Source of the DNA: Lepturacanthus savala
Taxonomy: Eukaryota; Chordata; Actinopteri; Scombriformes; Trichiuridae
Assembly: GCA_030544235.1 (NCBI GenBank)
Contig: CM060484.1
Location: 22,280,031-22,344,030 of the forward strand
DNA length: 64,000 bases
Reading direction: 5' to 3'
In this document: piece by piece, positions 7,496-20,096 of the stretch
How positions within the stretch are numbered: position 1 is the stretch's first letter
Layout of the letters: each line of letters begins with the position of its first letter
Notes under the pieces: generated by a model
The model's database searches: none
The model's input: only the letters and a program-made list of their open reading frames with translations
What the model was told of the DNA's origin: nothing
Position numbers and translations under genes: made by a program

Positions 7496-10400
7496 ATGGA
7501 GCTAACTGGAAGCAGTTACAAAGGAGGCATGAAAAATGGAAGGTAAAATAGCTCATAAACTTACTTGTATTATAACCCTAAACCCAGCAAAACAAATGTG
7601 AATAATTACAATGTGGTGGGTTTGTAGTTCAGTTCAACGAAGCTAGTTATGTAGAGCAAAACATGCTCCCACGCACTGTGACCATCTTTTCATCTCACCG
7701 CCAGGATGGAGGGAGAAGGAGAATACACCTTTCCCACAGATAGTAGGTATGTGGGAGAAATGAAAGATGGGATGTTCCATGGCAAAGGAGTGCTACACTT
7801 TTCAAATGGAAGTAAATACGAGGCCACCTGGGAAAACGGCATAGCTAAACAGGTGAGGAGTGTGTATGTGTGCGTGCGTGTGTGCGTGTGTGTGTAACTT
7901 TGTGTCATGCATGTCAGACACACTATGCATCCACATGTACATGCCTAACCTTATGTGTTTCACATTGGTTATAGTTGGTATTACATCTGGTCCCTTTTAG
8001 CAATCACTTACCATTATTGTCATTGTTATTAGGTTTCACTTCTTTTTTCCTGCATGAAGATATACTTTCTCCTGTTCCGTTGCAATATTTCATGGGCTTT
8101 TGCCACAACAGCGATCACTCCAATTACCATCATCATTTCAGTTGCGGTTCAATTGATATGATAGCAGCTCTGAACCGTGACTAACTTTGGCCAAGACTAT
8201 CCTGCACCTGCATCCGTACAAGCTTGAGAAATCCTGCTTCAAAAACAGGACTTCACCATTTAATACACTATTGAAAGTCAAACTCTTGAAATTGTATCTG
8301 GTAACCTACCTCATTGTACAACCCACCCCTTCAAACAGTGGCGCTCAACTTTCAGATTGTGAGGAACCTTTGTTGTGGGAAAATGATAGTTTTGCAGTGA
8401 AAATGTACTATTTTTACATTTGTCTTGTGAAACACAGCATAGATTTTAGCTGCCACACTGTCTATGATAATAAACAAACATCAATCATTCAATCAATCTT
8501 TATTTATAAAGCACTTTTCATACATAGAAGTTAAAAGAGTTAAAAGCACCCCAAGCACCCTCCCACCCCAACCCAATGAACCCCACACCCCACAACTCTC
8601 TTTCTCACACACACACACATGCATACACAGGACCCATGACACTGCAGCATAGGGCTGCCACAGAACCACGGAGCCACCAACCACTCCAGATAGTGTCCCC
8701 ATGAGAAGCGACATCCCAATAACAGTCCCAAGCACAGAGGGCCCCAACTGAGGAAAGACTGGCTGTATGGGATAAAAACAAATAAATCATATAAGAACAT
8801 TAAAAGCTAAAATGAACATATAAAACATATAGGAATTTTAAATACAAAACCCAATATATAAACAAACTTATCCACATATTTTTTTATACAATTCCAGTAT
8901 TACAGAAATCTTTTGAAGTACAAATACCACCATATAACTACTACAGTGTGTTAAAGTGGATCAAAAAGGGCTATTAAATTCACTATAACCTCTAATTTTG
9001 GCTGGTGCACAGACCTTCCCCACTACTAGAATTTTAACATGTCATAGCAGGAAAAGCACAGATGTAATCAATAACCTTAATCAAGGCTGCATTCCATAGG
9101 TGTTCCAGGACCCTGTTACTGTGCATGCAGTCATGTACACTTCAGTGGAGCTGAGGCATCTTTAATGTTATTAGTTACACCTGTACCTCTCTTGCAATGA
9201 TTGGCATGAATATCTACTGTGAAGCAGGCATATGGAGAGGAAAAAAACTCATGTCAATCTGTCATATCCTCAATTTTAATTTATTACTGGTCAATTTTAC
9301 TCTAATTTACATGTCTTCTCTCTTCTCTCAGGATGGGTTGAAGATTAATTTGCGATTGTTCTTCCCACAAATATGTACTTTCCACAAAAATCTGTGTTAT
9401 TAAAACAAAGAAAATGGTAATTGACTTTGATGTGAAAATGTTATTAAGCTTCCAATATGCAAAATTACTGAACAATGCATATTTATATTTCTAAATCCGT
9501 TGTATCATTCCTCGGATAAAACATGCACTTGAAACACATGCACACAAACACCCACTGTGCAGGGGGTTCACCCAAAATACCAAAAAACATATTTTTCCAC
9601 TTTCCCCTAGTGGTGTATATCCATGCAGATATTTTTGGTTTTATCTGCTGAGGTTTGAAGATATCCATCTCTGTGATTTCTGCCTCGATCTAAAAGACAA
9701 TGGAGGAAAATCCAAATTTCTTTGCTTTAAGTAGTTAAAAGTGACATTTAAAAACCTCAACAGCAACTTATCTTTCCAGAAACCATGTCCGGGTATGTAG
9801 GATAGCCCCCAGATCTAACCTTCCAAAAGTTTATGCTGGAATCACTTACTACGAAAGAAAATGTCCCATTGATAAGAGTGAGTCACCAGTGAGGTCTGTG
9901 GATTATCTTGAGTAATGGGGACATTGTTTCTGTAGAGACGCAGTGCTGTTGAGTTCTTCAAATGTAATTTACTTAGTGCTTACATTTTCTGAAACTATAC
10001 CATTTAGGTAAGTGTCACAGATTTTTTTTTTTTGCAGTTTTGATAAATAAACCAAGAAGAATTACATTGCATTTATTGTGTCTTCTTACATTGTGCTTCC
10101 CAACAAGGGGTTGTTCACCTTTGCTGATGGTCTGCAATACCAGGAGACGGACTGGGACTACTGCGACGGTTACAACAGGTGCTTCTACAGCGAGAGGTGC
10201 AATGGACTCAGCCCTTCAGGTTCCAGTAATTTACTCATTTTAACTCATGCTTTATTATCCAAGCACAAGTGTCGATTATAAAATGAAAAATACCTGAATT
10301 TCTTTAAGATGCTTCAGATGATGTTGTTGTAGTTTCCAATCAACCTGATACTCAAAAGGTTGAGAATTGAACATGCAATATTCTTGGTGTGATCTATTAA

Positions 10401-13400
10401 TCACAGAGCAAATCCTCCAATATAGGGTATATCCCTGCGGGTATAGAAAATGACAGACTGACTGACAAATCATCCAGCTAATAATGCTGACTTATAGTTC
10501 TATAAGCCATAAAACCCTGATAAGAATATGACCCAGTACAAAAAAACAGTTTTTCCTCATACAGGAGAATCTTACATAACTGATCTGCATCCTCCACGTG
10601 TCATTCCTGACGGGTGTTACGATAGTGGAGATGGTTTCTATGACTCCACTACCAGGGTCATCACTTCCTACTCCGGCAGATTCCTCAGGAAGGCAGGTGA
10701 GACATAAAATTATAGATATCTAGATATATAAGATATATCTAGATATCATAGATAGAAATGATACAATAATGTCATGATGTAAAAGCAAAGGTCACCTCAC
10801 AGGCACATCTTCCATTAGTGTAATTCTAATAATAATCATTTGCTATTAATGTAAATAAACGTAACCACGTTTTGTTAAACATAATTTCTTTTGGCTAAAG
10901 AAAAGTGGGCATTACTTGCTGCAGTTTAATATGCAATTAGCCAATGCCACAGCCACTGGAAAAACAAATAATCAATCCACATATAAAGAAAAACAGACAT
11001 TTTCACAACATATCAATCTTCATAAAAATGTATCTATTTTTCCAGCAGTTATTGCACAGTTTTTCCTCTTTTTTGATGCCTAATCGGCTACATTTGAGTG
11101 TTGCTTAGTATCCAGGATTCTTTGCATGTTGCATGGAGGTAAATTCAAAGGATAAAACACAAAAGCGAACATGAATTTCCATTTCATATTCATTTTTACA
11201 AAGTTTTATGCCCAATTAGACTATTTGTCAGTGATGAATTGCTGTATATTAACTGCATTCATATAACTTTACAAAGCTGCACTACGTGTTTCCATAATTG
11301 ACCTATACCAGGAACAGTGTCAGTTCTAGTGTCTGTTTTGCTATTGATTTAATCTAAGTTTCCAATTTACATTTTGAAATACTTTCTAAAGTTCTTGAAA
11401 ATACACCTATGATGGGGGAGATGGTTTGCAGTGCTTTGATAAATGCACAATACATTTTTTTAATATGGACAGTGACAGAAAAGTCATTTGTAGACTAATG
11501 TCCCAGTTGGTTGATAATGTTGGGTTATTCAAAGAAGGAAATCCCCAAACAATCCTATACATCCATTAAGATTCCTTAAGTTAAAAGCTAGCATTTTGGG
11601 AGTCATTGCTGCCTTGTCATACATGATAGAAGTTCTGTGAAAAATAATGTCTGGTTTTCAACAACTAATTTTTCTTGAGAACAGGTCACATAGACAAACT
11701 CTTGCTGACGATTGCTTTGAAACATGGTTAGGAAAGGAAACACTGTGGCCATATGGGAAAGATTTAATAACACTGAATATATGGGGTGATGTTAAATGCA
11801 TTATCCCTGGGTTTTGTGATTGTAGATTATTGCTTCATGTCATCTGATAAGCCTGCCTCTATGGACTATTGCAGGTTCAAATGTTTTTTTTTTGTCAAAT
11901 GTGGAAAATTCAAGACACAATTTTCCACTGAATGGGTGCCCAGGTTTGAAACTCCTGATTTGAAGTGAATGCACTCTGTCAGGTGTCCAGAAAGGAATTC
12001 CTAAATGCTGCTAGTCATGTCTCTCCACCATGATTAGATATCACTAGACAATACTGTTAATTAGGCAGAGGGTACTCTGCATAGTCAGACCATACTACAA
12101 TAATAGAATGGTTTGTCTGCACCCGTTATCATTTCTGCTAAAAACGTTCGGGAAAAAGTTCTGTCTTGTTTGCATTTCTTTGAACCAATCGCAATCGTAT
12201 TAGGTGGTGTTAAAGCCAGGATTCAGCAGCGTATCTGCAAAATAGAATAGTGTCATTGGCTGATTTTGGATGATTTTTTTCAGTCAGGCTCATACCCACA
12301 ATCTATATCTGTTAAGCCATCCCTTAATTTGAAGTTGTAGGATTTTAGTGCTATGTCTTCACAATTATTGTATGAACTTTCATAAATACATTCAACCAGC
12401 AGGTCATTTTATTCTCAGATGTAGTTTGTATTTACTGATAATTTGCAAATATTAATATGTTAAGACATTAAACTAAAACAGTGGACATGGTAAAAATTAT
12501 ACGTGCCAAACATCAGCATTTTTTCCATTATGCTGTAGTATGGCTATAGACTCTTTTTGGACAGCTTTTTTATAGCTTTAATCACAACATAGATGCAAGG
12601 AAATGTAAAATATAGAAATGCAGTCAGCATCCAAATGAAACCATATTTTGCTATTCTGCCATCTTTAAAAAAAAAAAAAATCAGAGCCTAGTTTCAATAT
12701 CTGGATTCTCTTCTGGTGATTCCTGTATCTGTTTTATTTAGCATGTTAATTTGTACATGATTGTTTTCCACATTACAAATGCATACATGTGCAAAGATAT
12801 GAATCCTGGCAGACATCAATGCATGATTCACATGATTCATGATTCCCTGAGGTAGAAATTAATTTTTGGAAAGAATATTTGTTTTTTACTTCGATGAGCT
12901 ACTTGCAACATAATACAGATTAGTTCCACAAGCACACAAATCTTATTTACATATGTGTAGAGACAGAAGGAAACAGAACAGAAGATCCACATCCTCACCA
13001 GATGTCATCAACATGTGTAGCGAGGACAAAAATATGTTTTGCGATTCTTGTGGGTTGTTCATCATCATTATAGTTCTGGTATTGATCAGTGGAATGACAG
13101 AGAGGCAGATAGAGAGGATGAGAAGGAAACATTTTTTTGGGAGCCGAGATGAAAAAGAAGAGGAACTGAACACTCTCTCCAACAATGCTCTGACTCTGTT
13201 TTGATTTAGATAAATATAGAGTCAAACAGGAACTATTTAATTGATGTGTGCTGGTATGGTGTATGAATGTGTGTGTGTAGTTTGTTTTATATATTATATA
13301 CAGGATTTATGCCCGTGTGTGCTCTCCTTCTCATCTCGTCTGGTACACATTTCTTGAAAAGAATGCTCCTGTATCCTGTATGGATTTATTTTTCAACCAC

Positions 13401-16400
13401 GGAGGGAGGTGAAGACACATTTGTCAGAGTGGGTGTTAAGATGGAATTTATTGCCTCATGGCTTCCGCCCAGGATGAGGACTGCAACGATGATGGGACGC
13501 AGGGAAGAACCGCCCTCCCAGCGGGGATGTTCTCGTACGTTATGCTATGGCAAAGAGGAAAGAGCTCCCCATGTAGCCGTTACAACTCCTGGATGTAGGA
13601 CAAGGACTAACTCAGTCAGTGAAGACTCATATGTAGAAAAGGTGCAAGAAAAAAAGCATATGAACCTATTTTAAACCACAAATGATTCAGGTTTTACCTC
13701 TGACTGCTGTTGCTAGGAAATAGACTAAACTTTACTGACTTAAAATTGACCTATTGTGAATTCCTACATTCCTTAGTTACTGTTGCTAACTTGGACAAAC
13801 AGTCCTTCCTGGCATAGGGCCAAGCAGCAAAACAATAGGATCTGTTGCTAATTTCCCCCAAGAGGTTATAGATTATTTTTGGAGTTGAACCGATTTCTTG
13901 TCATCAAGGACCTGTGATACTAAATTTCATTGCATGGAGGGACATGTTAAGAATAGTAGAAATGTAGGATGATAGTGGAAAAAGGGGGTTGCGGATGGTT
14001 TTGTGGTTTAGACACAAAACACCTCAAGAAGGATAAAAAATAAGCTCCAATTTCGCGGATAGATGCACTCTGACCAGACAATTCTTATCCTGTTTCTATA
14101 TATACTTACATTTACTTTATTAAGCATTTGGCAAAACATTTATAATATTAAAGATCCCTTTCAAACATGTCATAAGATACATGAAAATGCTCTGCATTGA
14201 ATTATAATTTGTGTATATTATGATGACATGTGACATTTACAATCTACTTTTCCCCCATTGAAAATAGAGAATCTATGACTATTCCAACACAAGATGTCTT
14301 CTACTTCATTGAAAAGTCCAGAATCCAACATTTTCAACATCCAGCTTGCGCAAGCTGCAGACTGGACCCCACCTGGTTTCAAATTGGTTGTGATCATGCT
14401 TGTAAGACACAAATTTAAGGTGAGCAGAGAAACTATGCCTTTCAGCAGACGATGTAAAAGTAGCTTTCTGTCAACAAACTCTGCACATACAGTACTATGC
14501 CGGGATTTAGAGGCACTTTAAGTAAACTGAGGATGCTTTCAACAATGTCAGGAATATTTATTTATTTATTCATTTATTTGTTTTATTCAAAGTTCAGTAG
14601 ACAGAGGAAACGTAGCATTAGTTAACATCGAGCACTGAAGTTGCACTTGCATTGAAGGTGATTGACATCAGCTGTTTCATTCATCCTTCAACATAAGTGG
14701 CTCACACAACAGCTGCTTGTCTACCAGATGATTAATCATATTCATGCAGCTCAGCTATTATAACCTGACATTTCTCACTTTCACTCTGTATGCCGGCGCT
14801 GTTTGCTGCTGCAATTCCAGCCACCGCCTCGCCCTCCTTCTTAGTGTTATATTGCAAGGGCCGTCTGCAGCTCAGGTGGTCAAGATTGTGGACCAAAGAC
14901 TTCTCTCCAAATACAACTGGCTTTGCAGGAACCAATTTAGAGCAGTAAAAGGCTGTGACTGATCCTGATACTATTTTTTTCTCTCAGCTAAGCTTTCAAA
15001 TCCTTGACCTTATTTGTTGGTTTTGATCAACGACTCACATGAATTTGTGTGTTATATGGGTTGTCACTAGGCGTTGACCAAGATCACTCTGCCAGCAAAA
15101 TCGAGGAGTCATTTCAAACAGCAGATGATTATTTTTTAGATTAGATATATCATTCATATCAGCATGAACTCATTCAACTGATGTTGACTCTAGAAACAAA
15201 TGATTCTCAGTAGATTTAATGAATTTGAAAGATTTAAGAATTATAGATCTTTAGACACCCAGGAACAAAACTGGATGGGGAAAAAGAAGAAGCATGAGTC
15301 AGAAATGCTATTTGAATACAAAGTCACCCTCTGTGGGCCTTAGAAGATGGAAAGAACTGTACAGTGTGTGTCAATGATGAAAGACTGCAGGTGGTAAAAA
15401 ATGAATATTCAGGGATCACTGGTTTTGTCGGTGGAGGATCTTCCCAACTTTCATTATTATCTAACCTGCCCTCACTACCAAAGAAATTACTTATTAGGGG
15501 TCATTCTGGAGTGTGTTGCCATCTCTCATTTGAAACCGGGGAATCTGAAAAGAAGAATAGGACAGCATAATTTTCTCTCTGCAGAATTTTATTGTAAAAG
15601 GAAATTTTTGTCTTTACAAAAACCTTTATTTGGAATGAATCAAACATTTCAAATCAATATTTTTAGAAACCGTTTAATACTATGATGTAAATACAGATAA
15701 AACAGTTTATTTCAACATTTTGATATATAATATTGCCCGTTGAGCAAATTTAAGTTCATTAAAGGTCCCATAACATGAAAACTTGTGCTTTCTCTAACTC
15801 CAATGAGGGAAAGATAAAACTACAATGAGTAGAATTTCTCGACTTTAAATTCCAAATACATCATGTAAAAAGGTATAAAAACTTCAAATAAAATCCATAA
15901 AAGTGCATTATATGGGACCTTAAATGTACACTTTAGTGTACTTTATGTTTTTCATTTTTTTAAACTCTATTGATATGTGAGAGCCTTACAGCAAACATGT
16001 GCTTCCACTCACTGCCACCTCACTGTCACAGTGAACCAGCCCGGCTTAAATCAAAGTAAACCACTACCACACAATGAAGTGATTATTCTTAAATCTGATA
16101 CACAAATATAATATATAATTTATGTAATCAACAAAGTAAATATTCCTCATACAAGCTACTAAAAGAAAAAAGCCTTTATCTGCCTTTGCTCAAACATCCA
16201 GACTAGGGTGGAAACGATTCTTTGAGGAACTAAAATACCTCGAATACTAAAATCATTGATCTCAATTCTCTGCATCGAAGTTTTGTTTAATCAATATTAC
16301 TAGTTATTATTAGTGTGGTGAAACATGCTGGAATCTGTCGACTGTGTGCCAAATGCAAACCTGGCTGGCAACTAGGGTTGCAAAGGGGTGGAAAATTTCT

Positions 16401-18526
16401 GGTAAATTTTCTGAAACTTTCCATTGGTTAGAGTTAAGCTGGCGAATTTTGGAAATATTTCAAATTGGAAACTTCTTGTTTTCTGAATGTTTTAAGCCTT
16501 GAGGAAACTTAGCATTATGCTGCTGAATTTTTGCAGCATTCTTCAGTCTTTCCACAATATTCACACATATACAAAGATCCATCATCATCAACATCAGCTT
16601 GTGGATATAATAACTAAAAAGCTTGTTAAAACTCTATTGCAATGGCATGAACATAAGTATAGCTACAGCTATATGGTCTTCAAAATAAATACTTTACAAT
16701 TGATGTGTAAATTCTTGAATAAAAAAGGTCAATGAAATGTTTACATTTATGTAATTGAGGTGTGTACTTGCAATTAATCTACAATACATTTTCTCCATCT
16801 ATATTTAAGTTAATTTTGTAAATGTTCGATTTATTCCTGTTTATTCACATATATATTATATTGTTTTCAACTTTGAAAATTCACGGAATTTGCAACCCTA
16901 CTGACTATGAATGGATGGATGAAAGAGAGAAAGTAGAGCAAGAGGAGACAGGTCAGAAACAATTCAACACATTTTTTTTATAAAGTTTGGAATCAGTTCA
17001 AACTGAAACAAAATAAAAAATGCAGTAAATTATAGTATGAAAATTAAAAAAAAAACAACTAACCAACCATAATAACACAACATCAATGCTGCAGGTATAA
17101 TAATAATCCAGACACATTATTGTACTGATGAAGTTTTCTGTTACTGCTGATGATGCTGCCGTTTATGTTTGGAGGATCGGTATTATATTTGCATTTCTTT
17201 ATAGAAATGTATTTTTTAAATGAGGAGGTGGGAATACATGTGTCACTGACTGATGAGCATATTATGTTATTATAAACAAATAAACACACAGCAGCAGCAG
17301 CTTCAGTAAAGCCCATGTGTTGCCATATTGTTTGTAGCACTTTCCTGTTTCTGGAATAACTGCTTCCCTTTGAAAAGTCACCACAGAAAAGAGTTCCACA
17401 CTGAAAACATTCCACTGCCAAGGAAAACACCTCTGGTGACCAAACCGCGGCCCCTCCCTTTGTCCTAGTCCAATCGAGGTGTTTCACAGACAGATAAAAT
17501 CAGCCTGGGGGCCCTGGGGAGTGGAACATATCCTTACAACTGCCTTTCCTGAAACTCTCGTTTTTCATACATCCCCGGGACAAGAATTCACCGTAAAACA
17601 GGATTCATGTGTTAATCCTGCAAGCTGTGACAGACAGATTAATAATTTTCAAAGATCAGTATCTCTCTCTCACCTTTCAAAGCTCAGACAGAAAGCTGCC
17701 ACTGTTTTCTCTGATGTCATTATGACACAAGACCATGTTTGCAGTGAATTGGAGACAGATGTACACATATATGTTTGAATGTTTGTCCGAGCTTTCACAT
17801 TTAGGTAATTTTGATTTCAGTGCAGTGCCTCCATTTAGAATACCACAAAATGTGCTTATATTAGCATATAATGACCCTGCATATTGTAAGTCCACTCAGC
17901 TGAGCTCCTCATCACTGTCAGTGGAACACTTTTTGTTTTTTGATAATGTTGCTGAAGAGCCTCAGCTCTCCTGTTTTTTGGAATATTTCTCTATTTTGCC
18001 ATCAAATCCAGCAGATAATCATCTCTTATGTGGGTCAATGGGGTGAGAAAGCACATTTTTGCCTCTGTTAATTGTGTGCGTGTGTTAGTGTGTGTTCATG
18101 TTCATGTGTGTGTTCATTCTGTGCCATCAGACTGGAAGGAAACACTTTTCCCACTGAGTGTATTTTAAGGATTAAGATAAACAGACTTTAACAAGGTGCC
18201 ATTATCACTTCCACACACTCTCTCTCCTGTGTACATTGCACAATGGTCATCCACTCAGATTTTTACTGTTCAGATGGATATCAACCAGAAACCTTTTAAT
18301 AAACAAGGTTGTTTGTAGAGGCGCTACACATTTGAATATCAAGGTAAGCTTTGTTGAGAGAACCATTTACATAATATGAAACTCCAGCACCAACTGGCTA
18401 ATAAATATAAGTGCAATATTGCAATTTAAATTAAATATCACAAAAAAGAGGCTTGTTTAAAGAAATCAACTACGGCACCTTCCTTCAACACTGCAATCTG
18501 CCCTGTTATCATGCCGCTACACACAC

Positions 18527-18572
<46 letters not shown>

Positions 18573-19831
18573 ACTTACCTCTACAGAACTTTCACAGAAC
18601 ACATTACCTTGCAAACAGGCTCTTCTTGCACTTTTTAAGATTATGATGTATTTTCATACCTGGTCCTATGACTAAAAAACAAAAAAACAACTTATTTCAG
18701 TTAAATGCTCTTTCATATTACCGAGTTTTGTCTTGTGTTGCTAGAAAGATTCACAGAATAATAATCCCATTGTGTCACTAGTACCTATGACAATAAAGTT
18801 GAATTGAAATGACCTAAATCAACGAGACACCCACAGATAACTAAACTATACCAACTTCATATGACTTAAATCCGGACAGGAACGCTGCTATACAACCTCA
18901 AAGGGGCAGGATCATAGAAAATATGAAACTGTCTCTATCTAATTGTCATTACGTTCTATGAGTTGTGGCTAACCGAGGTCAGTGCACAATAGGTATCTTC
19001 TAAACGCGCGTGTCACAAAGAACTGACAGCTGCCGGTTGTATTCGATAAGATGAATTGACCTCCCGATCCAGAGCAGGTAGAAAGAAAGACACGAGTCGG
19101 GCTGTTTTATATTTGAAGTGGCAGTTAGTGTGTGACGCCCATCGCTGCGCAATTACTCACAATCAACTGGAGCGCGGCAGACCTGCTCCTCTGTACAATG
19201 GAGCCCCGCGCGCACTGGAACCTGGGGCCGCTCAAGTGCGTGCAGCTGCGCGCTCCAGAGACGCTCACTTCCCCTGCAATTAGCTCCTCGTTTCAGTTCT
19301 AACAATGCAAAACTGCTTTATTATCAGCTTCTCTGGCAGTCGCTTAAAAAAAAATTGGCGTCCATTTTTTTTTTGAGGGGGGGGGGTATTATTTATTGAT
19401 GTCTGAAGTGGCCCTGAGAAGTTATTTTCCCCTAATTGTGAGGCTTATCTTGATTTGACGAATTTACACGAGACTTGAATGGCACTTCACTGTGGCAGCC
19501 TCACAAACAAAATGACCTGCGGTTTAATTATGCAGCAGCCCAGCAGTGAGTTCAACATCGTGAATGCAGCTCATCGCTGTGCATGCTTTACACCTTAATC
19601 TGCAGCTCAGAGGCATATTTCTTCTTATGTGTCTCTTATCGTTTAGATCAAACAATTAAAAAATATTTCGTTTTACAATATTATTAACAAAAGTCTCAAT
19701 TCCACATCCTTCCAACAGATGACTCTGAACATGAGTGGATTGTACGGACCTGTCGAAAAGCGTGGGATGATGTTGGCGTCTCGACATCTGTTGTAGCCAG
19801 GCGTGAGGAGACCAGTGACTCCGCTGTTTAA
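7496..19831 (+). CDS. morn5: MORN repeat-containing protein 5
   Basis: Five exons join in frame into 183 residues: 7496-7542, 7705-7852, 10108-10219, 10565-10696 and 19719-19831, all with AG acceptors and GT donors. MORN repeats fill the N-terminal half: YKGGMKNGRMEGEGEYTF, then YVGEMKDGMFHGKGVLHF and the partial SKYEATWENGIAKQGLFTF. The middle carries family-specific DWDYCDGYNRCFY, YDSGDGFYDSTTRV and GRFLRKA. The last exon has the diagnostic EHEWIVRTCRK. The human protein stops soon after RTCRKG, but this one runs on for about 24 residues (AWDDVGVSTS... ending DSAV), a likely fish variation. MORN5 is linked to cilia and sperm tails; its biochemical role is not established. The final intron is about 9 kb. 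The start was chosen because exon 1 completes the first MORN repeat. Confidence 0.95.
7857..7896. repeat. (GT)n-rich simple repeat
   Basis: Imperfect GT/GC array starting a few bases after the morn5 exon 2 donor. Confidence 0.85.
8486..8830. repeat. Teleost interspersed repeat, probable LINE 3' end
   Basis: Starts with CAATCAATCTTTATTTATAA and AGCACTTTTCATACA, a motif I recognise from the 3' ends of abundant fish LINE-like repeats. A C-rich stretch and a region rich in short GC blocks follow, fading near 8830. No coding part is left. Family assignment is from memory of the motif and not exact. Confidence 0.5.
8831..10107. other. morn5 intron 2, remainder
   Basis: AT-rich intron up to exon 3. 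I see no further gene or named repeat. Confidence 0.6.
10697..14660. other. morn5 intron 4, left part
   Basis: Non-coding, AT-rich. The only frame worth a note is at 12953-13204, which has a hydrophobic stretch but no family resemblance. GC content rises at about 13440-13600 without a recognisable domain. Confidence 0.55.
14690..14965. promoter_or_regulatory. Candidate conserved non-coding element in morn5 intron 4
   Basis: A block of higher complexity and GC than its AT-rich surroundings, holding GATTAATC (a palindromic bicoid/Otx-type homeodomain site, about 14728-14737), several CAGCTC/CAGCTG-like words and no good coding signal in either strand. It could be a distal element for lhx6. This is inference from composition only. 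Confidence 0.25.
15760..15922. mobile_element. MITE with TTAA-type ends
   Basis: About 163 bp bounded by TTAAAGGTCCCATA on the left and the inverted TATGGGACCTTAA on the right. It is non-coding. The TTAA at both edges would fit a piggyBac-type target, but the superfamily is not proven. Confidence 0.65.
16375..16904. mobile_element. Non-autonomous hAT-like element
   Basis: Inverted ends TAGGGTTGCAAA (16373-16384) and TTTGCAACCCTA (about 16891-16902) bracket AT-rich sequence that includes GGAAACTT-type words seen in fish hAT repeats. No transposase frame. The 8-bp flanks do not match clearly, so the target duplication is eroded or the ends are slightly off. Confidence 0.6.
16905..19718. other. 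morn5 intron 4, right part
   Basis: Non-coding. It contains a (CA)n array at 18519-18574 and CpG-rich DNA at about 19000-19280 just before the last exon. A more complex block at about 17270-17660 may be conserved regulatory DNA. Confidence 0.5.
18519..18574. repeat. (CA)n microsatellite
   Basis: About 50 bp of CA units, nearly uninterrupted, in morn5 intron 4. Confidence 0.95.
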
Positions 19832-20090
19832 CGATATTTCAAAATGTCATTGGTTAGTATTTTAATTTATAAGCATATTAAAACTATAGGAACTCTCTTT
19901 GCTATATTACTCTACTGTATTACTGTAGAAGTTGCAGCCCCTGCATTCATCTTCATAATAATTTGTTGTGTGCAGTGTGTGGGCTTGCCTGCCTGTCAGA
20001 GTGTATGCAACTACATTTACTGAGACAAAGGGAGAGAGAGAAGTCAAATGATTTTATATTTTTTATCCATTTTTGAAATATAGTTTCTTT

Positions 20091-20096
20091 AATAAA
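20091..20096 (+). terminator. Polyadenylation signal AATAAA, candidate for morn5
   Basis: First good AATAAA on the plus strand after the morn5 stop codon, giving a 3' UTR of about 280 nt. Confidence 0.5.

Noticed and set aside
13450..13500. CCCAG followed by GATGAGGAC as the morn5 last exon acceptor.
   Set aside because: Joining it to exon 4 gives an immediate stop; the exon at 19719 fits frame and family sequence.
13267..13674. 135-codon plus-strand frame in a morn5 intron.
   Set aside because: No recognisable domain, mixed composition and no supporting splice structure.
14744..14962. 72-codon frame with a signal-peptide-like start.
   Set aside because: No family match and a competing frame on the other strand; more like a non-coding block.
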